Shown here piece after piece: positions 1 to 6,252 of a stretch of DNA of 6,298 nucleotides (its first letter is position 1; the number at the start of each line of letters is the position of its first letter). This stretch comes from Casimicrobiaceae bacterium (GTDB taxonomy: Bacteria > Pseudomonadota > Gammaproteobacteria > Burkholderiales > Casimicrobiaceae), in assembly GCA_955652025.1 (NCBI GenBank), contig CATPAO010000091.1, positions 1 through 6,298 of the forward strand, given 5' to 3'. The position numbers and the translations under genes are program-made. The notes beneath the pieces were generated by a model. That model did no database searches. It had not been told where the DNA came from and saw only the letters and a program-made list of their open reading frames with translations.

Positions 1-2
1 CG

Positions 3-1040
3 GGTGTCGCCGCCGTCATCGGCGCGATTCGGATTCGACTTATCCGCTACTGCGTCGACGATCCGACGATCCAGACAATCATCTCGCTCCTCACGCCCTA
101 TGCGGCCTATCTCGTCGCCGAGCGGCTTCACGTCTCGGGCGTGTTGGCCGCGGTCACGGCCGGCTTGTATGCGGGCTGGCACGATACGCGGCATCTGTCG
201 GTCGCGACGCGGCGCCACGCGTGGGAGGTATGGCAAATGCTGATGTACGTGTTCAACAGTCTCGCTTTCCTGCTGTTGGGGCTGCAGCTACGGAGCGTCG
301 TCGCGAACCTCACCGAACGCTCGTGGCCCGAGCTCGCGGGGTACGCGTTCGCGCTCTACGCGACGATCACCGTGTTGCGCATCCTCTGGGTCTATCCGGG
401 CGCTTACCTGCCGCTCATGCTGTCGCGGCGCATCCTTGCGCGCGAGGGTTGGCACAATCCGCGCGCCATATTTCTGGTGGGCTGGGCGGGCCTGCGCGGA
501 TCGGTCACGCTGGCGGCGGCGCTGTCGTTGCCGTTCGTGCAGGCCGACGGCACGTCGTTCCCCGCGCGCGACTTGATCGTATTTCTCGCCGCCTCGACGA
601 TCGTGCTCACGCTGTTGATCAATGGGCTCACGTTACCGGTCGTGATTCGCATGTTGAAGCTTCGCGCCGACGGCGGCGCCGACCGCGAAGAGCGTGCGGC
701 GCGACTGTCGGTATCGCAGGCGGCGTCGAATGCGCTCAGAAGCGCGCTGCCCGCGTTGCAGCGCGCCGAGGAGATCGCGTTCGCAAACCGGCTGATCGCC
801 GACTACGAAGCGAAACTTTCCCGCCACGCGGCGAACGGACCGCGCCGTGCCGATCTCGACAACCTGGCGGCGACAGAGCGGCGTCTGCGCCTCGCGGCGC
901 TTGGTGCCGAGCGCGCCGAGCTGCACGCATTGCGCGATTCGCAGGTAATCAACGAACAGACGCTCCGCGCCATCGAGGCGGAAATCGACCATGCGGAAAC
1001 GCTGGTCGCCGGCGTGCCGCGCGGCGGCCATGGCGGATAG
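3..1040 (+). CDS. Na+/H+ antiporter, CPA1 family (5'-truncated)
   Basis: Inner-membrane exchanger of the monovalent cation:proton antiporter-1 family, which swaps cytoplasmic Na+ (or another cation) for protons. The frame is open from base 3 with no stop, so the start lies off the left edge; 345 residues are visible of an expected 520-550. Hydrophobic segments lie at about visible residues 22-45, 77-96, 112-136, 156-179 and 190-215. They include TPYAAYLVAERLHVSGVLA, FNSLAFLLLGLQL and the family signature GWAGLRGSVTLAAALSLP (from residue 160). Residues 217-345 form a charged, helix-rich cytosolic tail, usual for the bacterial branch of this family. The N-terminal helices, including those expected to carry an ion-binding Asp, are not in view, so the transported ion cannot be judged. 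The last 11 bases overlap the nadD start, which suggests co-transcription. Family assignment is firm; substrate is not known. Confidence 0.9.
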   Translation, partial: GVAAVIGAIRIRLIRYCVDDPTIQTIISLLTPYAAYLVAERLHVSGVLAAVTAGLYAGWHDTRHLSVATRRHAWEVWQMLMYVFNSLAFLLLGLQLRSVVANLTERSWPELAGYAFALYATITVLRILWVYPGAYLPLMLSRRILAREGWHNPRAIFLVGWAGLRGSVTLAAALSLPFVQADGTSFPARDLIVFLAASTIVLTLLINGLTLPVVIRMLKLRADGGADREERAARLSVSQAASNALRSALPALQRAEEIAFANRLIADYEAKLSRHAANGPRRADLDNLAATERRLRLAALGAERAELHALRDSQVINEQTLRAIEAEIDHAETLVAGVPRGGHGG

Positions 1041-1734
1041 TCAGCACGCGGCGGCCGGCGCGCCGCTCGGCTTGCTGGGCGGCACGTTCGATCCGGTCCA
1101 CTACGGTCATTTGCGGCTCGCCGACGACGTCCAGCGCGCGCTCTCGCTGCCCGAGGTGCGGCTCATTCCGGCCGGCGACCCGCCGCATCGCGGCACTCCG
1201 CACGCGGGTGCGGCCGATCGACTCGCGATGCTGGAGCTTGCGCGGATCGAGTATCCACGCCTCATCGTCGATCCGCGCGAAATGCGGCGCGCCGGCAAGA
1301 GCTACACGGTGCGAACGCTCGAGGATTTGCGCGCCGAGGACGTTGCACGGCCGCTCTTGTGGATCATCGGCGCCGACGCGCTCTTAGGACTGCCGGACTG
1401 GTACCGCTGGCGCGATCTCTTCGGCCTCGCGCATCTGGTCGTCGCGTCGCGCCCGTGCGTGATGCTCGAACCGTCGTTGCCGCCGCGTTTGCGGCCGGAA
1501 TGGGATTCGCGTGTCACCACCGATCCTGTGCTCCTGCGCGCGCGACCCGCCGGCACCATTTTTCGGCAAGACGTCACGCCGCAACCGATTTCGGCCACGG
1601 CGATTCGCGCGGCGCTCGCGCGCGGTAATGACGGCATCGCCGCGGTCCGCGGTTTGCTCCCCGACGGCGTTTTGGCCTATATTGACCACAATCGGCTCTA
1701 CCGGGCCCCGAGTCTCCCCCAGGATGCGACTTAA
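1030..1734 (+). CDS. nadD: Nicotinate-nucleotide adenylyltransferase NadD
   Basis: Cytosolic enzyme that joins ATP and nicotinate mononucleotide to make deamido-NAD and pyrophosphate, an essential step of NAD synthesis. The product is 234 residues, close to the usual 210-230. It has the nucleotidyltransferase loop GGTFDPVHYGH at residues 17-27 (HxGH = 24-27), the central IIGADALLGLPDWYRW block typical of NadD, and the C-terminal ISATAIR motif at 187-193 matching ISxTxxR. The ATG at 1030 was chosen because it leaves a normal short lead before the GGTFDP loop; an in-frame ATG at 991 would add 13 residues coded wholly inside the antiporter gene. There is no good Shine-Dalgarno before 1030, but the start overlaps the antiporter stop by 11 bases, so translational coupling is likely. 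The 3' end overlaps rsfS by another 11 bases. nadD followed by rsfS and rlmH is a widespread bacterial arrangement. Confidence 0.97.
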   Translation: MADSQHAAAGAPLGLLGGTFDPVHYGHLRLADDVQRALSLPEVRLIPAGDPPHRGTPHAGAADRLAMLELARIEYPRLIVDPREMRRAGKSYTVRTLEDLRAEDVARPLLWIIGADALLGLPDWYRWRDLFGLAHLVVASRPCVMLEPSLPPRLRPEWDSRVTTDPVLLRARPAGTIFRQDVTPQPISATAIRAALARGNDGIAAVRGLLPDGVLAYIDHNRLYRAPSLPQDAT

Positions 1735-2080
1735 TCGACTGCAGCAAACCGCCGTAACCGCTCTCGAAGATATCAAGGCCCGCGACATCGCAGTCCTCGA
1801 CGTCCGCAAGCTCACCAGCCTCTACGACACATTGATCATCGCCAGCGCCGATTCGGCGCGGCAGGTGAAGGCGCTCGCTTTGCACGTCCGTGACCGGCTC
1901 AAGGAAGGCGGCGCGACGATCGTCGGCGTCGAAGGCGAGGACGTCGGCGAATGGGTGTTGGTCGACGCCGGCGACATCGTCGTGCACGTCATGCAACCGG
2001 CGGTGCGCACGTATTACAACCTCGAGGAATTGTGGACGCCGCCGGCACGACGCGCGAAGACCGTACGTGCCGCCGCATGA
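1724..2080 (+). CDS. rsfS: Ribosome silencing factor RsfS (Iojap/DUF143 family)
   Basis: Small cytosolic protein that binds ribosomal protein L14 (uL14) on the large subunit and blocks joining of the 30S subunit, lowering translation in stationary phase or starvation. The product is 118 residues, within the family's normal 105-120. Family marks seen are SLYDTLIIASADSARQVKAL (residues 32-51), GEWVLVDAGDIVVHVM (75-90) and YYNLEELW (97-104). The C-terminal 14 residues are basic and Ala-rich, as in many proteobacterial copies. The ATG at 1724 overlaps the end of nadD by 11 bases with only a bare AGG directly before it, so the start probably relies on ribosomes finishing nadD. rlmH follows after 51 bases in the same frame. 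Confidence 0.96.
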   Translation: MRLNRLQQTAVTALEDIKARDIAVLDVRKLTSLYDTLIIASADSARQVKALALHVRDRLKEGGATIVGVEGEDVGEWVLVDAGDIVVHVMQPAVRTYYNLEELWTPPARRAKTVRAAA

Positions 2081-2131
2081 TCGCATCCGCCGGCCATACG
2101 CCGCGATCGACAAAATTACGGAATCACGCCG

Positions 2132-2599
2132 ATGACGCTCCGCCTGATCGCGCTCGGTCACCGGATGCCGGCGTGGGTCGCCGCCGGTTACGACGAGTAT
2201 GCAAAGCGTTTGCCGCGTGATTGCGCACTCGAGCTCGTCGAATTGAAACCGGAGCCGCGCGATCGCGGCAAGACCGTCCCCCAGATGCTGACCGCCGAAG
2301 CGGTGCGGATTCGAGCGGCGGCTACGGACTGCCGGATCGTCGCGCTCCACGAGCGCGGCGAATTGTGGACGACGCGCCAGCTCGCCGATAACCTGCAACA
2401 ATGGCGGACCGAGGGCAGGAACCTGGCATTCGTCATCGGCAGCGCCGACGGCCTCGATCCCGGGCTCGTCGAAACCGCGGCGGCGCGCGTCGCGCTGTCG
2501 GCGATGACGCTGCCGCATGGCCTGGTCCGCGTGCTCGTGGCCGAACAGCTGTATCGGGCGGTCAGCCTGCTTGCAGGCCACCCGTATCATCGCGTGTAG
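2132..2599 (+). CDS. rlmH: 23S rRNA (pseudouridine(1915)-N3)-methyltransferase RlmH
   Basis: SPOUT-class enzyme that uses S-adenosylmethionine to methylate N3 of pseudouridine 1915 in helix 69 of 23S rRNA, acting on assembled 70S ribosomes as a homodimer. Its 155 residues equal the E. coli length. The N-terminus MTLRLIALGHRMPAWV is characteristic. The SAM-binding knot loop is FVIGSADGLDP (residues 100-110), followed by LPHGLVRVLVAEQLYRA (127-143) and the C-terminal HPYHR (150-154) seen in nearly all RlmH proteins. Position 104 is Ser where Gly is usual (IGG). The start is supported by the length and by a weak CGGA about nine bases upstream (2119-2122). It sits 51 bases after rsfS, its common partner in bacteria. 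Confidence 0.97.
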   Translation: MTLRLIALGHRMPAWVAAGYDEYAKRLPRDCALELVELKPEPRDRGKTVPQMLTAEAVRIRAAATDCRIVALHERGELWTTRQLADNLQQWRTEGRNLAFVIGSADGLDPGLVETAAARVALSAMTLPHGLVRVLVAEQLYRAVSLLAGHPYHRV

Positions 2600-2637
2600 A
2601 AGTCTTCAACAAGATTTGGTGATGAATATTCGATTTC

Positions 2638-2642
2638 GGGGA
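2638..2642 (+). promoter_or_regulatory. Ribosome binding site of maf
   Basis: GGGGA six bases before the ATG at 2649. It decides between two in-frame ATGs: the one at 2622 has only a poor GGTG immediately before it, whereas 2649 has this better-spaced site and gives a protein starting where YhdE proteins normally start. Confidence 0.55.
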
Positions 2643-2648
2643 CGGCGA

Positions 2649-3263
2649 ATGACTGCACCGCACATCCATCTCGCATCGCGGAGCCCGCGCCGGCAAGAGC
2701 TTCTGCGCCAGCTCGGCGTCGATTTCGACCTGCTGAAGCTCCGCGAAGCGGCCGGGCGCGAGCGCGACATCGTCGAAGGCGCCAAAGACGCGGAGCCTCC
2801 GCTGCACTACGTCGAGCGCATGGCACGAATGAAAGTCGCCACCGGATGGACGCGTATGCAGCAGCGCAAGCTCCCCGAGCGACCCGTGCTCTCGGCCGAC
2901 ACCGAAGTCGTGCTGGACGGCGTCATTTTCGGCAAGCCGACCGACAACAAAGACGCGGCGCGTATGCTGAAATCGCTGTCGGGGCAAACGCATCAGGTGA
3001 TGACCGCCGTCGCGATGCGATTTCGCGATCGCACCGAAGTCGAGGTCTCGGTCTCCAACGTCGCGTTTCGGCGTCTTTCGGCGCAAGAAATCAAACACTA
3101 CGTGGCCACCGGCGAGCCCGACGACAAGGCCGGCGCGTATGCGATCCAAGGACGTGCCGCGGCGTTCATCACACGACTCGACGGCAGCTTCTCCGGCGTC
3201 GTCGGACTGCCGCTCGCGGAAACCGCGCAGCTGCTCGCTCGGCTCGGCATGCCCGTGCTATAA
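2649..3263 (+). CDS. maf: Maf family nucleotide pyrophosphatase (YhdE-like, dTTP/UTP)
   Basis: House-cleaning enzyme that hydrolyses nucleoside triphosphates to monophosphate and pyrophosphate. The YhdE branch acts on dTTP, UTP and modified pyrimidine nucleotides; Maf homologues are also linked to septum inhibition. The product is 204 residues (E. coli YhdE, 197). Motifs seen: ASRSPRRQELL (residues 9-19, substrate-binding Arg pair), SADTEVVLDG with catalytic-type Asp84, GKP with Lys96, LSGQTHQVMTAVA (110-122), AGAYAIQG with Gln167, and GSFSGVVGLPL (179-189). The AYxIQG and VVGLPL forms resemble YhdE rather than the m7GTP-specific YceF branch. The start at 2649 is preferred over 2622 because of its better ribosome binding site. 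It lies 49 bases after rlmH and 87 before rng; maf next to rng is conserved in many proteobacteria. Confidence 0.96.
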   Translation: MTAPHIHLASRSPRRQELLRQLGVDFDLLKLREAAGRERDIVEGAKDAEPPLHYVERMARMKVATGWTRMQQRKLPERPVLSADTEVVLDGVIFGKPTDNKDAARMLKSLSGQTHQVMTAVAMRFRDRTEVEVSVSNVAFRRLSAQEIKHYVATGEPDDKAGAYAIQGRAAAFITRLDGSFSGVVGLPLAETAQLLARLGMPVL

Positions 3264-3312
3264 CCGAGGGAGAAGCGGCCGCGCGACGGCCGACCGTCCG
3301 CACCGGCGATCA

Positions 3313-3338
3313 CGCCTTCGCCGTCGATCGAGAAGGCG
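3313..3338 (+). promoter_or_regulatory. Inverted repeat upstream of rng overlapping a candidate ribosome binding site
   Basis: CGCCTTC (3313-3319) and GAAGGCG (3332-3338) form a perfect 7-base stem around a 12-base loop. The right arm covers most of GAGAAGG (3330-3336), the only purine-rich Shine-Dalgarno-like stretch close to the rng start, though it sits 14 bases from the ATG, farther than usual. There is no T-run after the stem, so it does not look like an intrinsic terminator. A role in limiting rng translation is inference. Confidence 0.3.
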
Positions 3339-3350
3339 ACGCCGTATCCG

Positions 3351-4808
3351 ATGACGCACGAAATCCTGATCAACGTAACGCCGCAGGAAACGCGTGTCGC
3401 CTTGCTCGAGCAGGCCGTCGTGCAGGAGTTGCACGTCGAGCGTTCGAGCGCACGGGGACTCGTCGGCAATATTTCACTGGGACGCGTTGCGCGCGTGCTG
3501 CCCGGCATGCAAAGCGCTTTCGTCGAGATCGGTCTCGAGCGCGCCGCGTTCCTGCACATCGCCGACATCTGGGAGCACCGCCAGAACGGTCACGGCGAGC
3601 ACCGGCCCATCGAAAAGATCCTGCATGAGGGCCAGTCGCTGCTGGTGCAGGTGATCAAGGACCCGATCGGCACCAAGGGCGCACGCCTGTCGACGCAGGT
3701 GAGCCTGGCCGGCCGTCTGCTCGTGTTCCTGCCGCAGGATTCGCATATCGGAATTTCGCAGCGGATCGAGGATGAGGCGGAGCGTGAAAGCCTGCGCGGC
3801 CGGCTGCAGACGCTGCTGCCGGAGGGCACGGCGGGCGGCTTTATCATCCGCACGATGGCCGAGACGGCCAGCGAGCGCGAGATGCAGACCGACATCGAAT
3901 ACCTGACCAAGCTCTGGCACGACCTCACCGCGCGCTCGCACGAGGTCCCGGCGCCGAGGTTGCTCTATCAGGATCTCAACCTTGCTCTCCGGGTGCTGCG
4001 CGACATGTCCACCGACGAGACGGCGCGCGTCGTCGTCGATTCGCGCGAGACATTCGTGAAGATGCAGGAATTCGCCCGCGAATACACGCCGGCGCTGGCC
4101 GAGCGCATTCAGCATTATGCCGGCGAGCGTCCGCTTTACGACCTGCACGGCGTCGAGGAGGAAATCGAGAAGGCGCTCGCGCGCCGCGTCGACCTCAAAT
4201 CCGGCGGCTACCTGATCATCGACCAGACCGAGGCGATGACGACCATCGACGTCAACACCGGCGGCTTCGTCGGCGGGCGGAGCTTCGACGACACGATCTT
4301 CAAGACCAATCTCGAGGCGGCCCAAGTGATCGCTCGGCAGCTCCGCATGCGCAACCTGGGCGGCATCATCGTCATCGATTTCATCGACATGGAGAACGCC
4401 GACCATCGCACCGCCGTGCTGGCGGAGCTCAACAAGGCGCTGGAAAAAGATCGCACGCGGCTGACCGTCAACGGCTTCACCCAGCTCGGCTTGGTCGAAA
4501 TGACGCGCAAGCGCACGCGCGAATCGCTGGCGCACGTGCTGTGCGAGCCGTGTCCGATGTGCCAGGGCCGCGGTGAGCTGAAAACGTCGCAAACCATCTG
4601 CTACGAAATCCTGCGCGAGATCCTGCGCGAGGCGAAGCAATTCAACGCGCGCGAATTCCGCATCCTCGCGGCGCAATCGGTGATCGACATGTTCCTGGAC
4701 GAGGAATCGCAGAGCCTCGCGCAGCTGGGCGATTTCATCGGCAAGCCGATCTCGCTGCAGGTGGAAACGATTTACACGCAAGAGCAATACGACATCATCT
4801 TGATTTGA
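3351..4808 (+). CDS. rng: Ribonuclease G
   Basis: Endoribonuclease of the RNase E/G family that matures the 5' end of 16S rRNA and helps decay some mRNAs, cutting single-stranded AU-rich sites with a preference for 5'-monophosphate ends. The 485 residues compare with 489 in E. coli. The N-terminal NVTPQETRVALLE and GNISLGRVARVLPGMQSAFV introduce an embedded S1 domain (about residues 35-125). The DNase I-like catalytic part has KSGGYLIIDQTEAMTTID with Asp300 and Asn302, then VIDFIDM with Asp343; these match metal-binding Asp303, Asn305 and Asp346 of RNase E. The zinc-link CPMC is at 401-404, with an additional Cys398. There is no long C-terminal scaffold, which separates it from RNase E. The ATG at 3351 is the only ATG, GTG or TTG start in frame between the maf stop and the conserved N-terminus. 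An esterase gene follows after 15 bases. Confidence 0.98.
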   Translation: MTHEILINVTPQETRVALLEQAVVQELHVERSSARGLVGNISLGRVARVLPGMQSAFVEIGLERAAFLHIADIWEHRQNGHGEHRPIEKILHEGQSLLVQVIKDPIGTKGARLSTQVSLAGRLLVFLPQDSHIGISQRIEDEAERESLRGRLQTLLPEGTAGGFIIRTMAETASEREMQTDIEYLTKLWHDLTARSHEVPAPRLLYQDLNLALRVLRDMSTDETARVVVDSRETFVKMQEFAREYTPALAERIQHYAGERPLYDLHGVEEEIEKALARRVDLKSGGYLIIDQTEAMTTIDVNTGGFVGGRSFDDTIFKTNLEAAQVIARQLRMRNLGGIIVIDFIDMENADHRTAVLAELNKALEKDRTRLTVNGFTQLGLVEMTRKRTRESLAHVLCEPCPMCQGRGELKTSQTICYEILREILREAKQFNAREFRILAAQSVIDMFLDEESQSLAQLGDFIGKPISLQVETIYTQEQYDIILI

Positions 4809-4813
4809 GGATT

Positions 4814-4819
4814 GGGGGA
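4814..4819 (+). promoter_or_regulatory. Ribosome binding site of the esterase gene
   Basis: GGGGGA four bases before a GTG at 4824. The alternative in-frame start, TTG at 4812, has GAGG (4807-4810) only one base away, too close to work well. This favours GTG 4824, though the spacing is tight and the choice changes only four residues. Confidence 0.45.
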
Positions 4820-4823
4820 TCGT

Positions 4824-5831
4824 GTGCGCGAACTATGGTCCCGGATCAAGGACCGCGTCGCGCGGCTGTTCCGGCGCGAAGTCGCGCCCGGCCGCTTCGA
4901 GACTGGCGCCAAATTCTCCTGGCGCGGATGGCTCGGCGCCGCGCCGTTCGTCTGGCCGCGCCGCGAATACCTGATCTACATTCCCAGCGGCTGGTCGCGC
5001 TGGCGGCGCGCGCCGCTCTTGGTCCTCTGCCACGGCTGCAAGCAGTCGCCCGAGGAAATCGCCGAGGCAACTCGCATTGTCGCGCTCGCCGATCGCGAAG
5101 GCTGGCTCGTGCTGTTGCCGCGGCAAAACGATTCAGCCAACACATGGCGCTGCTGGAACTGGTTTGATGCGCGCACCGCCGAAGGCGCCGGCGAGGCGGC
5201 GATCGTCGCGGCGCAGATCGCGGCGATCGCGAGCCGCTATCGCGCCGATCCGCGGCGGGTGATCGTCACCGGCATGTCGGCCGGCGGTGCGCTGGCCGCC
5301 GTCATCGGGCTCAAACACGCGGGGCTGGTACGCGGTGTCGTCGCGCATTCGGGGCTGGCGTGTGGCGCTGCCGCGTCCGCGATGACGGCGCTCGGCGTGA
5401 TGATGCGCGGTCCCGAGACCGATGTTGAGCGCATCGCGGAGGAATCCCGCCTCGCCACATCGCGCGACGCGTTGCCGGTGCCGCTCCTGGCGATCCACGG
5501 CGAGCAGGACGGGATCGTCGCGCCACGGAACGCGGTGGCGTTGGTGCGCCAATACTTGCGCTTCAACGGCCATTCCGCCGTGGCGACACCGCTCGTGTCC
5601 GCGACGGCACTTCCCGATGCCGATGCGGAGTCGCGCGCGACCGGCGACGACGGCCGGATCGTCACGACGCGCGAATGGAAGAGCGACGGGCGGCTCATCG
5701 TGCGCTTCGTCAGCGTCGGCGGCCTTGGCCACGCGTGGAGCGGCGGCGACGGACGATTCTCCTACAACGATCCGGCGCCGCCCGACGCAACCGCGCTGAT
5801 CGCCGCGTTCGCGCGCGACGCCTTCCCTTGA
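4824..5831 (+). CDS. PHB-depolymerase-family alpha/beta-hydrolase esterase
   Basis: Serine esterase of the poly(3-hydroxybutyrate) depolymerase/LpqC-like family (COG3509 type). Members cleave polyesters or small aromatic and acyl esters; the substrate here is unknown. Of 335 residues, the core begins at about residue 48 with YLIYIPSGW, then LVLCHGCKQSPEE (oxyanion region). The nucleophile elbow GMSAGG has Ser152, IHGEQDG has Asp229, and GGLGHAWSGGD has His303, giving a complete catalytic triad. CWNWFD matches the aromatic patch common in the family. No signal peptide or substrate-binding domain is visible; instead the first 22 residues are basic and amphipathic (RELWSRIKDRVARLFRREV), so a cytosolic or surface-associated location is likelier than secretion. 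It begins 15 bases after rng with no terminator between, so it is probably co-transcribed. The fold and family are firm; activity on PHB is not. Confidence 0.87.
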   Translation: MRELWSRIKDRVARLFRREVAPGRFETGAKFSWRGWLGAAPFVWPRREYLIYIPSGWSRWRRAPLLVLCHGCKQSPEEIAEATRIVALADREGWLVLLPRQNDSANTWRCWNWFDARTAEGAGEAAIVAAQIAAIASRYRADPRRVIVTGMSAGGALAAVIGLKHAGLVRGVVAHSGLACGAAASAMTALGVMMRGPETDVERIAEESRLATSRDALPVPLLAIHGEQDGIVAPRNAVALVRQYLRFNGHSAVATPLVSATALPDADAESRATGDDGRIVTTREWKSDGRLIVRFVSVGGLGHAWSGGDGRFSYNDPAPPDATALIAAFARDAFP

Positions 5832-5837
5832 GATAAT
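5829..5837 (+). promoter_or_regulatory. Possible extended -10 promoter element for the VOC gene
   Basis: TGAGATAAT differs by one base from the extended -10 consensus TGnTATAAT and includes the TGA stop of the esterase gene. A poor -35 candidate, TTCGCG (5808-5813), lies 18 bases upstream. Transcription from here would start near 5844 and give a leader of about 20 bases containing the VOC ribosome binding site. Matches of this size occur by chance, so the call is tentative. Confidence 0.27.
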
Positions 5838-5854
5838 GGCGGTGGACGACAGGA

Positions 5855-5859
5855 AAGGA
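5855..5859 (+). promoter_or_regulatory. Ribosome binding site of the VOC gene
   Basis: AAGGA, within AGGAAAGGAA (5851-5860), six bases before the ATG at 5866. It is the best Shine-Dalgarno in the window and sets the start at 5866 instead of the in-frame ATGs at 5836 or 5881. Confidence 0.7.
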
Positions 5860-5865
5860 ACGACG

Positions 5866-6252
5866 ATGCCCGCCACCGCAATGAACCACTTCACGATTCT
5901 CACCGACGACGTGCCGGGCACCATTCGGTTCTATCGTGACCTGCTTGGCTTGACCGAAGGACCGCGACCGCCGTTCGATTTTCCCGGCGCGTGGCTCTAC
6001 GCCGACGCGACGCCGATTCTCCACGTGATCGGCGGGCAGCCGCGCGCGAGCCTCAAAGCCGGCGTGATCGATCATATGGCGTTCTCGGCGGTCGGTCTAT
6101 CCGACACGCTCGCGAATCTGGCGGCGCGCGGGATTCAGCACGTATGCCGGCGACAGGCCGGCGACGGTCCGTGGCAGGTGTTCTTCCATGACCCGAACGG
6201 CGCCCGCGTCGAGCTCGACTTCGCGCCGGAAGAGACGCACCCCCACCATTGA
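5866..6252 (+). CDS. VOC-superfamily (glyoxalase/bleomycin-resistance fold) protein
   Basis: Small cytosolic protein of the vicinal-oxygen-chelate superfamily, which includes glyoxalase I, ring-cleaving dioxygenases and fosfomycin or bleomycin resistance proteins; the reaction here cannot be told from sequence. The 128 residues hold two beta-alpha-beta-beta-beta modules: MNHFTILTDDVPGTIRFYRD (6-25) opens the first and VIDHMAFSAVGLSDTLANLA (67-86) the second, which ends with FFHDPNGARVELDF (106-119). His8, His53, His70 and Glu116 stand where metal ligands usually fall, so metal binding is plausible. GPRPPFDFPGAWLY (32-45) recalls a common group of uncharacterised proteobacterial VOC proteins. 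The start at 5866 rests on the strong AAGGA; the ATG at 5836 would fall within a possible -10 element. The His-rich C-terminus THPHH is probably just a tail. The stop overlaps the next gene's likely TTG start. Confidence 0.87.
   Translation: MPATAMNHFTILTDDVPGTIRFYRDLLGLTEGPRPPFDFPGAWLYADATPILHVIGGQPRASLKAGVIDHMAFSAVGLSDTLANLAARGIQHVCRRQAGDGPWQVFFHDPNGARVELDFAPEETHPHH

Noticed and set aside
221..1387. 388-codon plus-strand frame overlapping the antiporter and nadD
   Set aside because: Arg- and Ala-rich translation without membrane segments or motifs; it is the off-frame reading of two firm genes.
1574..2590. 338-codon minus-strand open frame across nadD, rsfS and rlmH
   Set aside because: It spans three confidently identified plus-strand genes and their spacer, with an Arg-rich composition typical of shadow frames and no motif.
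2600..2648. AT-richer spacer before maf as a possible promoter
   Set aside because: TTCAAC (2605-2610) and GAATAT (2624-2629) look like -35 and -10 boxes, but the spacer is only 13 bases, too short for a standard sigma-70 promoter.
2622..2648. Upstream ATG for maf, adding nine residues
   Set aside because: It has only a weak GGTG almost touching the start, and the added residues (MNIRFRGRR) lie outside the conserved YhdE N-terminus; 2649 has the better site.
3264..3312. CGGCCG...CGGCCG pairing in the maf-rng spacer as a terminator
   Set aside because: The stem is short and GC-rich and no T-run follows, so an intrinsic terminator is not supported; such short pairs are common at this base composition.
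3474..4787. 437-codon open frame on the minus strand, opposite rng
   Set aside because: It lies wholly within rng, whose product matches RNase G end to end. Long antisense open frames are expected in GC-rich genes because stop codons are rare in that frame; the translation shows no recognisable domain.
5836..5865. Upstream ATG for the VOC gene, adding ten residues
   Set aside because: It lacks a good Shine-Dalgarno, while ATG 5866 has AAGGA at six bases; the extra residues lie outside the VOC fold.
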